DNA of 64,000 bases from Aequorivita viscosa (GCF_900106795.1 NZ_FNNS01000007.1:98973-162972), one strand, 5' to 3'. Counted from the first letter of the stretch, positions 52,656 through 62,759 are shown. Made by a program: numbers and translations. Notes: generated from the letters alone by a model not told the origin.

Positions 52656-53022
52656 TAATTAAAGTATGATTACAGTATCTTTATAGCGTATTTATAGCGT
52701 GTTTATAGCGTGTTTATAGCGTGTTTATAGCGTGTTTATAGCGTGTTTTTAGGGTATTTTTAGGGTGTATTAACCGTATTACATTCATATATCATACATT
52801 CAACCTTCCTTTTATATTGCGTAAAAAAGAGGTTTTTAGAATACGCTTTGCTATCGTAAACCAGGAACATAAATTGCCATAAAACACACTGTTTTAAAAC
52901 TTACGTAAATCAGAGTGAGCGCAGTCGAACCCGTATAGTTCAGAGGAGCTAATAACAGACAATTCTTTCTAGTAAGGTAAACTACAATCTTGGCATAAAT
53001 ACAACAATTGTACTTGATCCAT
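52656..53022 (+). repeat. Dispersed repeat R1, copy B, with nine 11-bp units
   Basis: Same orientation as 3881-4223. The array at 52680-52778 has nine 11-bp units: one TTTATAGCGTA, five TTTATAGCGTG, then TTTTTAGGGTA, TTTTTAGGGTG and TATTAACCGTA. The conserved tail (GAATACGCTTTGCTATCGTA, CAGGAACATAAATTGCC, CACACTGTTTTAAAACTTAC) is nearly identical in both copies. The copies differ by two units. Confidence 0.85.
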
Positions 53023-53058
53023 AATCGTGCTGGTGGCTTTTCAAAACCCTCATAAACG

Positions 53059-53090
53059 AAAAAATCCTTCCCAAATTGAGAAGGATTTTT
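53059..53090 (-). terminator. Terminator after tRNA-Met
   Basis: AAAAATCCTTC/GAAGGATTTTT, loop of nine, immediately after the tRNA 3' end. Confidence 0.8.
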
Positions 53091-53091
53091 G

Positions 53092-53165
53092 TAGCGAGAT
53101 CGGGACTTGAACCCGAGGCCTCCGGGTTATGAATCCGACGCTCTAACCAGCTGAGCTACCTCGCC
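53092..53165 (-). tRNA. tRNA-Met (CAT anticodon)
   Basis: A 74-base cloverleaf read leftward: acceptor GGCGAGG, D-arm GCTC/GAGC, anticodon loop TTCATAA, T-arm TCGGG-TTCAAGT-CCCGA, acceptor end TCTCGCT with two G-T pairs, discriminator A. No CCA is encoded. The first base pair and D-arm look like an elongator. tRNA-Ile2, which also carries CAT in its gene, cannot be ruled out. Confidence 0.92.
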
Positions 53166-53371
53166 ATTTAACTTCGTATAAATACAACCTTATACTTTAG
53201 CGGGTGCAAAGATAAAAACAAAATGATGAGGAACAACAATAAGTTTGCTTTTTTACAATTTTTCCATCATTTATGGCGTCAAATAAAAAATAAAGCTCTT
53301 TTTAATCTGAAAGATTGAGCCCACCAACTCTTTCAAAGCTAAAAACCGCTAACATTTCGTTTTAGTTTCAA

Positions 53372-53379
53372 TAAATTTG
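53372..53379 (+). promoter_or_regulatory. Candidate -7 box for sbcDC
   Basis: TAAATTTG, 19 bases before the sbcD ATG; no clear -33 TTG. Confidence 0.4.
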
Positions 53380-53398
53380 TGACAAACACTTCTAAAAC

Positions 53399-54601
53399 AT
53401 GAAAATTCTCCACACCTCCGATTGGCATATTGGTAAACAGCTTCACAAATACGATTTAAGCGAGGATTTAAATTACTTCTTTGAATGGATTGTTACTTAT
53501 ATAAAGGATGAAAACATCGACGTGCTACTCATTTCTGGCGATATATTCGATCAAGCAAATCCTTCGCAAGCAGCTTACAAACAATATTACGATCTATTAA
53601 AGCAATTGATAAATCTCGACTGCAAGATTATCCTAACTGGCGGAAACCACGACTCCGCTTCCGTATTGAATGCACCCAAAGAATTGCTAAAAACTTTTGA
53701 CATTAGTGTTATAGGCGGTGCCACCGAGGATTTTTCAGAAATGTTCGTCGAGTTCGAAAAAAATGGTGAAAAAATTGTTGTCGCAGCCATTCCTTTCCTA
53801 AAAGATCGGGATATTCGAAAATCTGTTGCAGGCGAAACCTACGCGACTAAAATCGAACAAATAAAAATGGGATTGCAGACATATTTCTCAAATATCAATG
53901 CACATTATAAAAACAATTATTCCGATGCAATATACATTCTTATGGGCCATTTATATGTGCAAGGGAGTCAGCTTTCAGAAAGTGAACGCGATATTCAAAT
54001 TGGGAATCAGGCAGGCATAGAACCCGGTATATTTGAAGGGGTTCCAGATTATGTAGCCCTTGGACATATTCACAAACCACAAGTTATTTCTAGAACAAAC
54101 AACATTCATTATTGTGGTTCGCCAATTCCTTTGAGTTTTTCTGAAAAGGAAGATTGTAAGCAAATTAACGTAATTCATATTCAAAATAATAAAATCGAAA
54201 ATGTAGAAGTAGTACCCATTCCAAAACACAGAAACTTAATCACTTTTCAAGGAAGTTTAGAAATGGTACAAGAAAACCTGAGCACATTTTCAGAACAAAC
54301 AACTTTAAAATCCTTAGCTGAAATAATCGTACATGAACAATCAGAAAGTATAGAAATCCGACAAGCATTCGAGGAATTAATCACTTCACAATCCAATGAA
54401 AAGATTGAAGTCGTAAAATCGCGACTTATTTTCACCAAGTTAATCAGAGGTGCTACCGATGCGTTCGTTGTGGGCACCGATGTTGCAGATGTAACACCAA
54501 TGCAAATGTTTGAAAAGAAACTCGAGCTGCTAAGTGAAATGGAAAATACAGAGGAATTAAAAAATGCTTTTCGCGAAATCTTAGAAGAATTGAACCTTTA
54601 A
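53399..54601 (+). CDS. sbcD: Exonuclease subunit SbcD (Mre11-like)
   Basis: 400 residues. The metallophosphoesterase motifs are all present: TSDWHIGKQLH (Asp8, His10), LLISGDIFDQANPS, LTGGNHDSASVL, MGHLYVQGS and ALGHIHKPQ. The cap domain follows. With SbcC it makes the Mre11-Rad50-type nuclease that opens hairpins and processes DNA ends. Three bases separate it from sbcC. Confidence 0.96.
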   Translation: MKILHTSDWHIGKQLHKYDLSEDLNYFFEWIVTYIKDENIDVLLISGDIFDQANPSQAAYKQYYDLLKQLINLDCKIILTGGNHDSASVLNAPKELLKTFDISVIGGATEDFSEMFVEFEKNGEKIVVAAIPFLKDRDIRKSVAGETYATKIEQIKMGLQTYFSNINAHYKNNYSDAIYILMGHLYVQGSQLSESERDIQIGNQAGIEPGIFEGVPDYVALGHIHKPQVISRTNNIHYCGSPIPLSFSEKEDCKQINVIHIQNNKIENVEVVPIPKHRNLITFQGSLEMVQENLSTFSEQTTLKSLAEIIVHEQSESIEIRQAFEELITSQSNEKIEVVKSRLIFTKLIRGATDAFVVGTDVADVTPMQMFEKKLELLSEMENTEELKNAFREILEELNL

Positions 54602-54604
54602 AAC

Positions 54605-57600
54605 ATGAAAATCACAAAAATACGTTTCGAGAACATTCACTCCCTTAAAGGAACGCACGAAATAGATTTCGCAGGCGGAATCCTAGGAGAAGCTGGATTA
54701 TTCGCCATAACAGGGCCTACTGGTTCTGGAAAGTCTACTTTATTAGATATCATTACGCTTGCCATTTACAATCGCATTGCACGAGTAGAAAAGTTTATAA
54801 CCAAAACTGTTCTAGAAGAAGATGGCGGCATTATGACCCGAAATATGCAACACTGTTTTGCCGAAGTTGAATATCATGTAAATGGTAAGACCTACCGAAG
54901 CCATTGGTCTATTGAGCGAAATAAAAACAACAATTTAAACAACCGTAAACAAGAGCTCGTTGAAATAGCATCAGGAACCATCTTAGAATCGGGAACCAAA
55001 ACCCCTGAAAAAAACGAAAGCATTATAGGGCTTAGCTATGAGCAGTTCGTGAAAGCAATGGTGCTTTCTCAAGGAGAGTTCAGTAAACTCCTCCAAGCAC
55101 CCAGAAACGAGCGCAATAAGCTACTCGAAGATATAACCGGCGCACGCTCCTACCGTGAAATAGGTAAAGCAGTTTTTCAACGTTATATACACTTTAAAGA
55201 TCAAGTAAAGCTTAAAGAAGCTGGCTTGGAAAGTATGGATGTCCTTGCCCCAGAAATTGTTAAAGCAAAAACTGAAGAATTAAAGTCTTTAAACGCAGCG
55301 AAGCCTGAGGTTGAGGCAACATACCAAAGTGCAAACCAAAAAATAAGTACGCGGAAAGAATTACTTAAAAAGCTGGCAGAGCAACAAACATTAAATAATA
55401 ACAAGAAAGTTCTAAAGGACCATCTTGAAAGGTTTAAAGAAAATAAAGAGAAACTTGAACGACACGAAAAGTTCTCCAAATACACCAACGATTTACGTGA
55501 CTATAATGCTATATTAAAAGAAGTTGAAAGTCACAAGTCACAAATAGCAAGTTTACTAAAACAAAAAGCGGAGGAAGAAACTAGACTAAAAATGCATTTA
55601 AAAAGCAGTTCTGAATTGGTTCATGAACAACTTGACGTTTCAAATGCTAATGAGCGATTAGCACAGTTTAGAACAAAAATTACAAATATTCAGGCCCAAG
55701 AAAACACCAAGCAAACTGAAGCTAACCTTATTCTTACTCAAATTCTTGGATATGGAAAAAACATAATTCAATTAGGATATAATTTTCAAAAACCTAAAAA
55801 CCCTTCAGAACTCAAACCCGAATTAAAGTCACTTCACAAAATAATTCAGGAAAGCATTGAAGCTTCAGGTATTGATTCTCTTGCCAATTTAAATTCAAAA
55901 TTAGACTCGCTTCGAAAGTCGAACGATATTGCAGTTGAATTCCTAAGTAAAAAACAACAATCGATAAAGCTTCGAAAAGACCTGCAAACGTCTAAAAAGA
56001 ATTTGGAAAATGGTGAAGAAAACATTGCTAAGGATTCAAAAACAATAACGCTTCTTAAAAAAGAAAGAGGTGTTCTAGAATCAGAGATTGAAGCACAAGT
56101 TTTAATATTGGAACACCAACGGAAACACCAAAGTTTGGATGATCACCGCGCACAGTTAAAACCACACAATCCCTGCCCTCTTTGCGGATCGTTGGAACAC
56201 CCATACGCTTCGGAGCAACCACTTTTTGATATAAAAGAAGATGTTCTAAAAGAAAACCAAAAACTACTAAAAACAAAGTCTGAATTAGAAATCGGTCACC
56301 GACAAAAAGTCAAATTTCAATTAGAAATTAACGAAAGAGTAAAAAATGAAATTGAGGTTCAAACTACTGAATACACCCAACTTATAAATACACTTAAAGA
56401 GTTATCCCAATCTTTATCTTGGAATTATCAAGACAATTTGGAGGTTTTACAAGCGAAACGTCTTCAATTAAATTCACAAATTGAGTTATTAGAAAAATCG
56501 AAACAAGCATTTCAGGCTAGTGCAATCCTTGAAGACATCAAAAAAAGCACAATACAATGGGAAGAAACATTGAGCACATTCCAGAGCCTAAAAGAAGAAC
56601 GAACAAAGCTGTATTCGAGAAACAACATAGATCGAGAAACAAGTGATTTAAGCGTTAAAATAACACAATCTACCGTGCGCATCTCGAGTCTAAATTCGCA
56701 ATGTAATGAAACACAAGCCAAGCTCGGTATATTAAAATCTGAAAAATCGATCAAGCAAAGTTTTTTAGATACGATAGTTATAAATGAAGGTTTAGACAGC
56801 ATAGCGCAATTAAAATCTTTCATTTTAGATGAAGAAATAGCAGCTAGTTATCGAAAAAAAGACGCGCAATTAAAAGATGGCGCTGCCCGATTGTCTGCAA
56901 TAGAGAAATCAATCTGCAAGGAATTGAAAGAGCTCAACGAGAAGGATGATAATACTATTTCAATGGAAAGCTTAACCGATTCGTTTGAAATGACTAAACA
57001 GAAATGGAGCGAACTTTCAGAAAAAATCGGAAAAATTACCGAGAGCCTAAAAAAAGATGCAGAAACCCGAGCAAAACAGCAACTGTTTATAACCGAACTA
57101 AATTCCCTTAAAAAAGATCAAGCTTTGTGGAAAACCATGAACGACCTAATTGGGGATGCAACAGGTAATAAATTTTCAAATTTCGTACAAGATTTAACTT
57201 TGGAACAACTTATCGGTTTTGCCAATAAACGTTTAACCGAGTTTAGCGATCGTTATTTACTCGATATTCCAACAACTAAAGAAGCCGATAAAAGCGATAC
57301 TTTAAAGGTTTTTGATAAGTATATGGGGAATGCCCGCCGTTCGGTAAAAACGCTATCTGGAGGAGAAACATTTTTGGTAAGCCTAGCAATGGCTTTTGCT
57401 TTGTCCGATATAGCCTCTCGAAACGTAAAAATAGAATCGCTGTTTATCGATGAAGGCTTCGGAACCTTAGACCCAGAAACTTTAGATCAGGCCATCACAA
57501 TCCTTGAAAAGATGCAAAACGAAGGAGATAAATCAGTTGGAGTAATTTCGCACGTGAGCGCTCTGAAAGAACGAATCACTACCCAAATTAAATTAGAAAA

Positions 57601-57640
57601 AAGCAGTTTAGGGTATTCTACAATCAATGTTGTACAATGA
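54605..57640 (+). CDS. sbcC: Exonuclease subunit SbcC (Rad50-like ATPase)
   Basis: 1011 residues: Walker A (FAITGPTGSGKSTLLDIITL), Q-loop (KAMVLSQGEFSKLL), two long coiled-coil arms (~190-510 and ~560-830) meeting at a zinc hook near 523 (NPCPLCGSLEHPY), then ABC signature (VKTLSGGETFLVSLAMAFAL) and Walker B (IESLFIDEGFGTLDPE). It is the partner of SbcD in double-strand end processing. Confidence 0.96.
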   Translation: MKITKIRFENIHSLKGTHEIDFAGGILGEAGLFAITGPTGSGKSTLLDIITLAIYNRIARVEKFITKTVLEEDGGIMTRNMQHCFAEVEYHVNGKTYRSHWSIERNKNNNLNNRKQELVEIASGTILESGTKTPEKNESIIGLSYEQFVKAMVLSQGEFSKLLQAPRNERNKLLEDITGARSYREIGKAVFQRYIHFKDQVKLKEAGLESMDVLAPEIVKAKTEELKSLNAAKPEVEATYQSANQKISTRKELLKKLAEQQTLNNNKKVLKDHLERFKENKEKLERHEKFSKYTNDLRDYNAILKEVESHKSQIASLLKQKAEEETRLKMHLKSSSELVHEQLDVSNANERLAQFRTKITNIQAQENTKQTEANLILTQILGYGKNIIQLGYNFQKPKNPSELKPELKSLHKIIQESIEASGIDSLANLNSKLDSLRKSNDIAVEFLSKKQQSIKLRKDLQTSKKNLENGEENIAKDSKTITLLKKERGVLESEIEAQVLILEHQRKHQSLDDHRAQLKPHNPCPLCGSLEHPYASEQPLFDIKEDVLKENQKLLKTKSELEIGHRQKVKFQLEINERVKNEIEVQTTEYTQLINTLKELSQSLSWNYQDNLEVLQAKRLQLNSQIELLEKSKQAFQASAILEDIKKSTIQWEETLSTFQSLKEERTKLYSRNNIDRETSDLSVKITQSTVRISSLNSQCNETQAKLGILKSEKSIKQSFLDTIVINEGLDSIAQLKSFILDEEIAASYRKKDAQLKDGAARLSAIEKSICKELKELNEKDDNTISMESLTDSFEMTKQKWSELSEKIGKITESLKKDAETRAKQQLFITELNSLKKDQALWKTMNDLIGDATGNKFSNFVQDLTLEQLIGFANKRLTEFSDRYLLDIPTTKEADKSDTLKVFDKYMGNARRSVKTLSGGETFLVSLAMAFALSDIASRNVKIESLFIDEGFGTLDPETLDQAITILEKMQNEGDKSVGVISHVSALKERITTQIKLEKSSLGYSTINVVQ

Positions 57641-57690
57641 TTTAATAAAATGTTATTCGAGTAAGCAGACGCAATATTTGAGTTCTGTAA

Positions 57691-57723
57691 AACAAAAAGA
57701 GGGTTGCAAAATTGAAACCCTCT
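57691..57723 (-). terminator. Azurin terminator
   Basis: Reading leftward, AGAGGGTT-(10)-AACCCTCT is followed by TTTTTGTTTT. Confidence 0.8.
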
Positions 57724-57747
57724 GAAAATTGATATAATAAATACGAT

Positions 57748-58263
57748 TTATTCTACGATAAGCTTTCCTTGCATTAAAGCATAATGACCAGGGAAAGTAC
57801 ACATAAATGTATAGGTACCAGGAGCAGGAGCGTCAAATTCAATAGTATCACTCTCTCCCCCACCAAGCATTTTAGTATGAACAATAAACTGGTCTGCCAT
57901 ATCGGTAGGAATGTAATCAGTTTCAACTGCTAATGCCGCTGCTTGACCAACTGCAGCCATATCTGCACCTTGTACAAGTAGCGCCCAGTTATGCCCCATT
58001 ACATTAACACCCATTTTACCAACATGTTTTAAAGTTAACCTTACCTTTTGTCCAGCCTTTACTTTAATTTCGTCTTTGTTAAATTTCATCTGATCATTAC
58101 CAGTAATCGTGATGTTTGCAACAGCGTCATCAACCACCTCTTCTTTGACGGGAGCTTTCTCCTCTATTTTAGTGCCAATTTTCACATCAGATTTTTCTTC
58201 TTTTTTGTTGTCACCACAGCTAATGGCCAAAGCGGCAGCAAAGATTAAAATTAAATTTTTCAT
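57748..58263 (-). CDS. Azurin-type blue copper lipoprotein
   Basis: 171 residues. A signal with lipobox (LAISC, Cys16), a charged linker (~17-46) and a cupredoxin domain follow, with the azurin ligand pattern: His in VNVMGHNWALLV, then Cys-His-Met in TFMCTFPGHYALMQGKLIVE. It shuttles single electrons, anchored to a membrane on the periplasmic side. It has its own promoter and terminator. The flanking genes do not explain its redox partner. Confidence 0.93.
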   Translation of the reverse strand: MKNLILIFAAALAISCGDNKKEEKSDVKIGTKIEEKAPVKEEVVDDAVANITITGNDQMKFNKDEIKVKAGQKVRLTLKHVGKMGVNVMGHNWALLVQGADMAAVGQAAALAVETDYIPTDMADQFIVHTKMLGGGESDTIEFDAPAPGTYTFMCTFPGHYALMQGKLIVE

Positions 58264-58296
58264 TTTATATAGTTTAGATTAATTATAAATTATACG

Positions 58297-58326
58297 CAAA
58301 ATTAACCTCAATTTTCAGCAATTCAA
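58297..58326 (-). promoter_or_regulatory. Azurin promoter
   Basis: Reading leftward, TTG (58326-58324) and TAATTTTG (58304-58297), 19 bases apart; 33 bases precede the ATG. Confidence 0.6.
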
Positions 58327-58539
58327 AATCTTAAGAGAATGAATTTTCATAAATTAAATAAACTTCACGAATTCAACACAATATAGAGAACATTATCTTT
58401 TAGAAATCTAACAGGGGATATGAGCTTGATCCTTCATTAATTATGATATCTCAGCATTTATAAAGATTCAACAAGCCATAATTTACACTATAAAATTGAT
58501 AAAACATAGTTACCTTCGTAGTTGTAAAAAAGAAATAGT

Positions 58540-59277
58540 ATGTTATTTTTTAGTAAGAAGTATTTCATTGTAGATTTTTTGGAAGGTCTTACCGATATGC
58601 ATTGCCATATACTGCCCAATATTGACGATGGCTCAAAAGATTATGCTATGTCTCTTGAAATGGTCAAGCAATTCTCAGAACTTGGATATAAGGGTGTAAT
58701 TGCCACTCCGCATATAATGGATGGATTTTATGACAATACTGCAGAGGGAATAATAGAAGCATTTAATGAAATTCAATCATATTTGAGTAAGAATGGATAT
58801 GCAAATTTTATAAAATCAGCCGCTGCGGAATATATGATTGACGCAGGTTTCGACGGGCTAACGGAAAACAAAGAGTTTCTGCCAATTGTAAAAAATAACG
58901 TGTTGGTAGAGATGTCATATTTACAACCCCCTTTTAAGGTCAATGAACAATTATTTCAATTGCAACTTAAGGGGTTTAAGCCAATTTTAGCTCATCCTGA
59001 GCGCTATCCGTATCTTTCTGATATGACGAGTGTACTAAAATTTAAAACTAAAGGTTGCTGCCTACAATTAAACTTATTGTCGCTCGGTGGTCATTATGGT
59101 AAAGAAGCTTTTAAACAAGCATTTTCCCTACTTGAAAAAAACCACTATGACTATCTGGGAACAGATGCACACCACCCTGGCCACTTCAACGTTTTAAAGC
59201 GAATAACAATTCCCAAAAAGACTGTTCAATATTTTGAAGCACTAGTTATTCGCACAAAAGAAAACCTGATCAATTAA
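58540..59277 (+). CDS. CpsB/CapC-family tyrosine-protein phosphatase
   Basis: 245 residues of PHP fold: LTDMHCHILPNIDDGSKDYA near the start (metal ligands), GVIATPHIMDGFY, PILAHPERYPYL, and LGTDAHHPGHFN near the end. It dephosphorylates the tyrosine-rich tail of the partner kinase, so tuning polysaccharide export. The kinase gene converges with it and they overlap by four bases. Confidence 0.93.
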   Translation: MLFFSKKYFIVDFLEGLTDMHCHILPNIDDGSKDYAMSLEMVKQFSELGYKGVIATPHIMDGFYDNTAEGIIEAFNEIQSYLSKNGYANFIKSAAAEYMIDAGFDGLTENKEFLPIVKNNVLVEMSYLQPPFKVNEQLFQLQLKGFKPILAHPERYPYLSDMTSVLKFKTKGCCLQLNLLSLGGHYGKEAFKQAFSLLEKNHYDYLGTDAHHPGHFNVLKRITIPKKTVQYFEALVIRTKENLIN

Positions 59278-61649
59278 AATGCTTTTTTGACCTTCTGCCA
59301 AAAAGTATCTTCTTGAGCGCCATAGGTGTAACTATATTTGTTACCATAACCAAAATTAGTATTACTTACATTATTTAAAACAAAAGCCACGTTTTTAAGT
59401 TTTTTGGCTTTAATACTATCTAAAGGAAAGTCAAACAAACGTTTTTCGGTATAGCCAGCTCTGATAACATATAAAATAGCATCAGCATATTTACTAATTA
59501 AAAACGTATCTGTAACTAGCATACAAGGTGCTGTATCGACAATTACATAATCAAATTGACTTTTTAATTCAGTAAATAAACTCTTTGCTCGTGGACGCAT
59601 CCACAGTTCTGCAGGATTGGGGGGGATAGTACCTGAGTACATAATACTCAGGTTTTCATTGTCATCAGATTTAGTTGTAAAATCAGAAATAGTAACGTCG
59701 TCTTGAATTAAATATTCTACAACCCCTTTCTTATAACTAGCTTTAGCAGCATAACGATGAACCTTAGGATTTCGAATATCTCCACCAACCAATACAACCT
59801 TAGCCCCTGAATAGGCTAACGTTTGAGCCAGATTATACGAAACAAGAGTTTTCCCTTCACCTTTAACAGTAGAAGTTATGAAAATTGTTTTACCAGAGTT
59901 ATTGTCGTTTTCTTCAAAATTATCAATAAAAAGATATTCCAAATTCGTTCGCAAAATTCTAAAAGCTTCTGCCAATATTGAACGATCGTTTTTAGTTACA
60001 AAACCTTGATCATTTTTCTTTAATTGCGGAATTTCTCCAATTAATGACACGTCTTTAACATGTCGTTCAATGTAAGCGCGATTACGTATTTTGTTATCCA
60101 ACAAATTACGTGCATAAATGAAGGCAAAGGGAATTGCAAGCCCAGCAATTAATGCCACAAGAAAAACAATAATTCTTTTTGGGGAAACAGGCATATCAGA
60201 AGTGTAGGCGTAGTCTACTATTTTAGCCTTCGGCGTTGTAACCGCCAAAGAAATAGCATTTTCTTCTCGTTTCTGTAATAAATATAAGTATAGTGACTCC
60301 TTAATATTTTGTTGGCGAGTAATACTTCGAAAAATCTTCTCTTTTGTTGGAATCGATGATATTTTAGAACTGACATTTGCTTCTTGTGCATTCAAGTCAT
60401 TCCGAGCTATTTCAAGAGATATTTTCGCATTATTTAAACTTCCTAAAACTGTCGATTTTACAGCACTAATCTGTTCATTAAGATTAACTATAATAGGATT
60501 TTTTGGAGTTGAGCTAACCAATAATCGATCTCTCTCTAAAACCAAACGATTATGCGAATTTACCGCACTGGCCAGACCCTCCTTCTCAATACCGAGGTTC
60601 GTTGGCAATAATTCAGATTCATTACCATTCTTGACGTAATCAATCATGGTTCTTACTAATTCTAGCTGCATTTCAACATCCAATTGACGTTTATTAAATT
60701 CGCTTTCATTTTGCAAGAAGATTTGTCCTTCTGCGACGATGTCTGTTAATTTATTATCTTGCTTAAATTCAACTTTACCAGTTTCAACAGAGTCGAGCTC
60801 CTTTGTGATAATAGCTAGTCGATTATTGATAAATTCGGCTGTATTTCTGGAGACCATGTTTCTATCCTCCATGGCATCTTGATTAAACTGTCGAATAAGT
60901 TCATTTAAAATGGCCTCTGCCTTTTTAGAATTAGACGCATTCAAGGTAAGCTGAATAACACTACTAAATTGATTCAACTGCTCTATTTGAATGCTTTGAC
61001 GATAGAAAGTTCTAATTGCCGAGATGCTACTTATTTCAACTTTTATTGGAGTTGTAAATGGTCTAGAATCATTCAAACTTGAACTAGCATAATCAAGATT
61101 TGGTGTTACCACTATATTTCCAACGGGTAGTGTTACGGTTTCACCAAAATTATACTCAACCTCCCCTCCTTCTTCTTCATCCCAAAGTTTAAACTTTTGA
61201 TCGGAAATAACTGAAATAAAAAATGGTGAAGATGGAAATTGACGCGAATCAGAATCTGTCAAAACTGTTACTTTGAATGGTACATCTCCAAACAATTCCA
61301 TGTTTCGAATATTTCCTTCAACAAAATATCTAACATCTAGGTTCAATTCCCTTACCACACGTTCAGTAAGACTCTTAGATTTCAATATTAACATTTCATT
61401 TTCGAAACCAGATTGATTCATACTTCCTGTCAATCCGAGATCCTGAAACGCAGCTAATTCGGATAGAGCGCTATTTTTCTCATCCTTTATTAAAATTGTA
61501 GCGACTGTTTGATAAACGGGCATAGCGTATCTAAGATACAGAAATGATATTCCGAACGTAAGCATGACGCACAATACGAACCACGGCCAATATTTTAAAT
61601 ACTGTTCTAATTGTTCTCTAAGCGTAATGTTTTGATTATCAGTGTGCAT
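59274..61649 (-). CDS. Polysaccharide copolymerase / tyrosine autokinase (Wzc-like)
   Basis: 791 residues from the ATG at 61649 (one at 61673 would add eight residues and leave only one base after wza). A Wzz chain-length domain lies between two membrane helices (WFVLCVMLTFGISFLYL and IIVFLVALIAGLAIPFAFIY), with a long coiled coil and GNVR-like region between. The BY-kinase domain has Walker A (STVKGEGKTLVSYNLA), Walker A' (VVLVGGDIRNP) and Walker B (YVIVDTAPCMLVTD). The tail is tyrosine-rich (FGYGNKYSYTYGAQ). Walker A' has GGD where DAD is common. It controls polymer length and export. Confidence 0.93.
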   Translation of the reverse strand: MHTDNQNITLREQLEQYLKYWPWFVLCVMLTFGISFLYLRYAMPVYQTVATILIKDEKNSALSELAAFQDLGLTGSMNQSGFENEMLILKSKSLTERVVRELNLDVRYFVEGNIRNMELFGDVPFKVTVLTDSDSRQFPSSPFFISVISDQKFKLWDEEEGGEVEYNFGETVTLPVGNIVVTPNLDYASSSLNDSRPFTTPIKVEISSISAIRTFYRQSIQIEQLNQFSSVIQLTLNASNSKKAEAILNELIRQFNQDAMEDRNMVSRNTAEFINNRLAIITKELDSVETGKVEFKQDNKLTDIVAEGQIFLQNESEFNKRQLDVEMQLELVRTMIDYVKNGNESELLPTNLGIEKEGLASAVNSHNRLVLERDRLLVSSTPKNPIIVNLNEQISAVKSTVLGSLNNAKISLEIARNDLNAQEANVSSKISSIPTKEKIFRSITRQQNIKESLYLYLLQKREENAISLAVTTPKAKIVDYAYTSDMPVSPKRIIVFLVALIAGLAIPFAFIYARNLLDNKIRNRAYIERHVKDVSLIGEIPQLKKNDQGFVTKNDRSILAEAFRILRTNLEYLFIDNFEENDNNSGKTIFITSTVKGEGKTLVSYNLAQTLAYSGAKVVLVGGDIRNPKVHRYAAKASYKKGVVEYLIQDDVTISDFTTKSDDNENLSIMYSGTIPPNPAELWMRPRAKSLFTELKSQFDYVIVDTAPCMLVTDTFLISKYADAILYVIRAGYTEKRLFDFPLDSIKAKKLKNVAFVLNNVSNTNFGYGNKYSYTYGAQEDTFWQKVKKAF

Positions 61650-61674
61650 TTTTCGTGAGTCTTCTATTAACAAT

Positions 61675-62457
61675 TTATCTGAATAATAACACTAATACCG
61701 ATAGCATCAGTGACGCAATACTAATATAAACAGTCGAGTTTCTATTAAAGCTAGAACTTTGTCGTTGAGCTTGGTTTGGCTCCACATAAACAACATCATT
61801 TTGTTGTAAATAATAATATTCAGAGTCGAGAATATCTGAATTTCTTAAATCAAGATAAGTATAGCTTTTTTTTCCATTTTCTTCCCTTATAACTAAAACG
61901 TTGTCCCTCTTACCGTAAATAGTAAGATCATTAGCTAATCCCAAAGCTTCTAGAACCGAGATCTTTTCGCCTGATACGGTATAAGTCCCTGGACGAGTCA
62001 CTTCTCCTAGAACACTAACGGTAAAATTAAGAATTCGAATATTTACTATTGGATCTTTAATATAAGTGCTTAATTCACTTATAAGGTATTCATTAAGCTC
62101 TTTTGGAGTTAAACCTTCGACGTGAATAGTTCCTAAAACTGGAAAATGTATATCTCCAGCACTATCGACTAAATAACCTGGTTGTTGGGTATTATTTGCA
62201 AATACGCTTGATCCTCCGACTACTGGTCGTGATTCTATGATTACATTAAAAGGCCGGACAGATTCAAGATCAGATGCCGATACAGTTATACTAAGCAAAT
62301 CATTTGGCTTAAATGCAATTGAAGGTTTAACAACATCCGAATTTTGAGACAGTTTTTCAATATCTTGAAAATAAACTATCTTTTTTCTCGAAACACAAGA
62401 AGAAAGCATAGCTAAGAGCAATACAAATAGAAATGCGTGATAACATTTAAATCTCAT
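61675..62457 (-). CDS. Polysaccharide export outer membrane protein (Wza-like)
   Basis: 260 residues from the ATG at 62457 (an in-frame ATG at 62475 adds six). A lipobox (LLAMLSSCVSR) is followed by the Poly_export domain (VKPSIAFKPNDLLSITVSAS, HFPVLGTIHVEGLTPKELNE) and an SLBB domain (VSVLGEVTRPGTYTVSGEKI), ending in a membrane helix (ISIASLMLSVLVLLFR). It forms the outer-membrane exit channel with the Wzc protein downstream. Confidence 0.93.
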   Translation of the reverse strand: MRFKCYHAFLFVLLLAMLSSCVSRKKIVYFQDIEKLSQNSDVVKPSIAFKPNDLLSITVSASDLESVRPFNVIIESRPVVGGSSVFANNTQQPGYLVDSAGDIHFPVLGTIHVEGLTPKELNEYLISELSTYIKDPIVNIRILNFTVSVLGEVTRPGTYTVSGEKISVLEALGLANDLTIYGKRDNVLVIREENGKKSYTYLDLRNSDILDSEYYYLQQNDVVYVEPNQAQRQSSSFNRNSTVYISIASLMLSVLVLLFR

Positions 62458-62472
62458 AAAAAAAATTTGTCG

Positions 62473-62480
62473 CAAATATA
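62473..62480 (-). promoter_or_regulatory. Candidate -7 box for wza
   Basis: Reading leftward, TATATTTG, 15 bases before the ATG at 62457; no clear -33 TTG. Confidence 0.4.
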
Positions 62481-62718
62481 AACCTTTCTTTTTGTTTCTA
62501 CCATTTTACGATAAGCAAAAAATCCAATCATACAGAGCTACAGTTAATTAAAAGAAAATGCCTATTCCTCTAAAATCTAGAAATATATTACGCATCTTAT
62601 TGATAGCAACATGTAGTTTTTTTCATGAGGTGTAAACTAATTATCAAACACTCAATACTTAAACCTGAATAAAACACTTTAATATAAATAGATTGAAGGC
62701 AAACCGTATAAACCGAGA

Positions 62719-62759
62719 AGTCCATAAAAGAAAAATAATTTTCTATTATGGACTTTTTC
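62719..62759. terminator. Inverted repeat with a T-run on the + strand
   Basis: AGTCCATAA/TTATGGACT followed by TTTTTCT. It lies 16 bases after the T9SS gene's stop, so it may end that leftward transcript even though the T-run points the other way. Confidence 0.45.
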
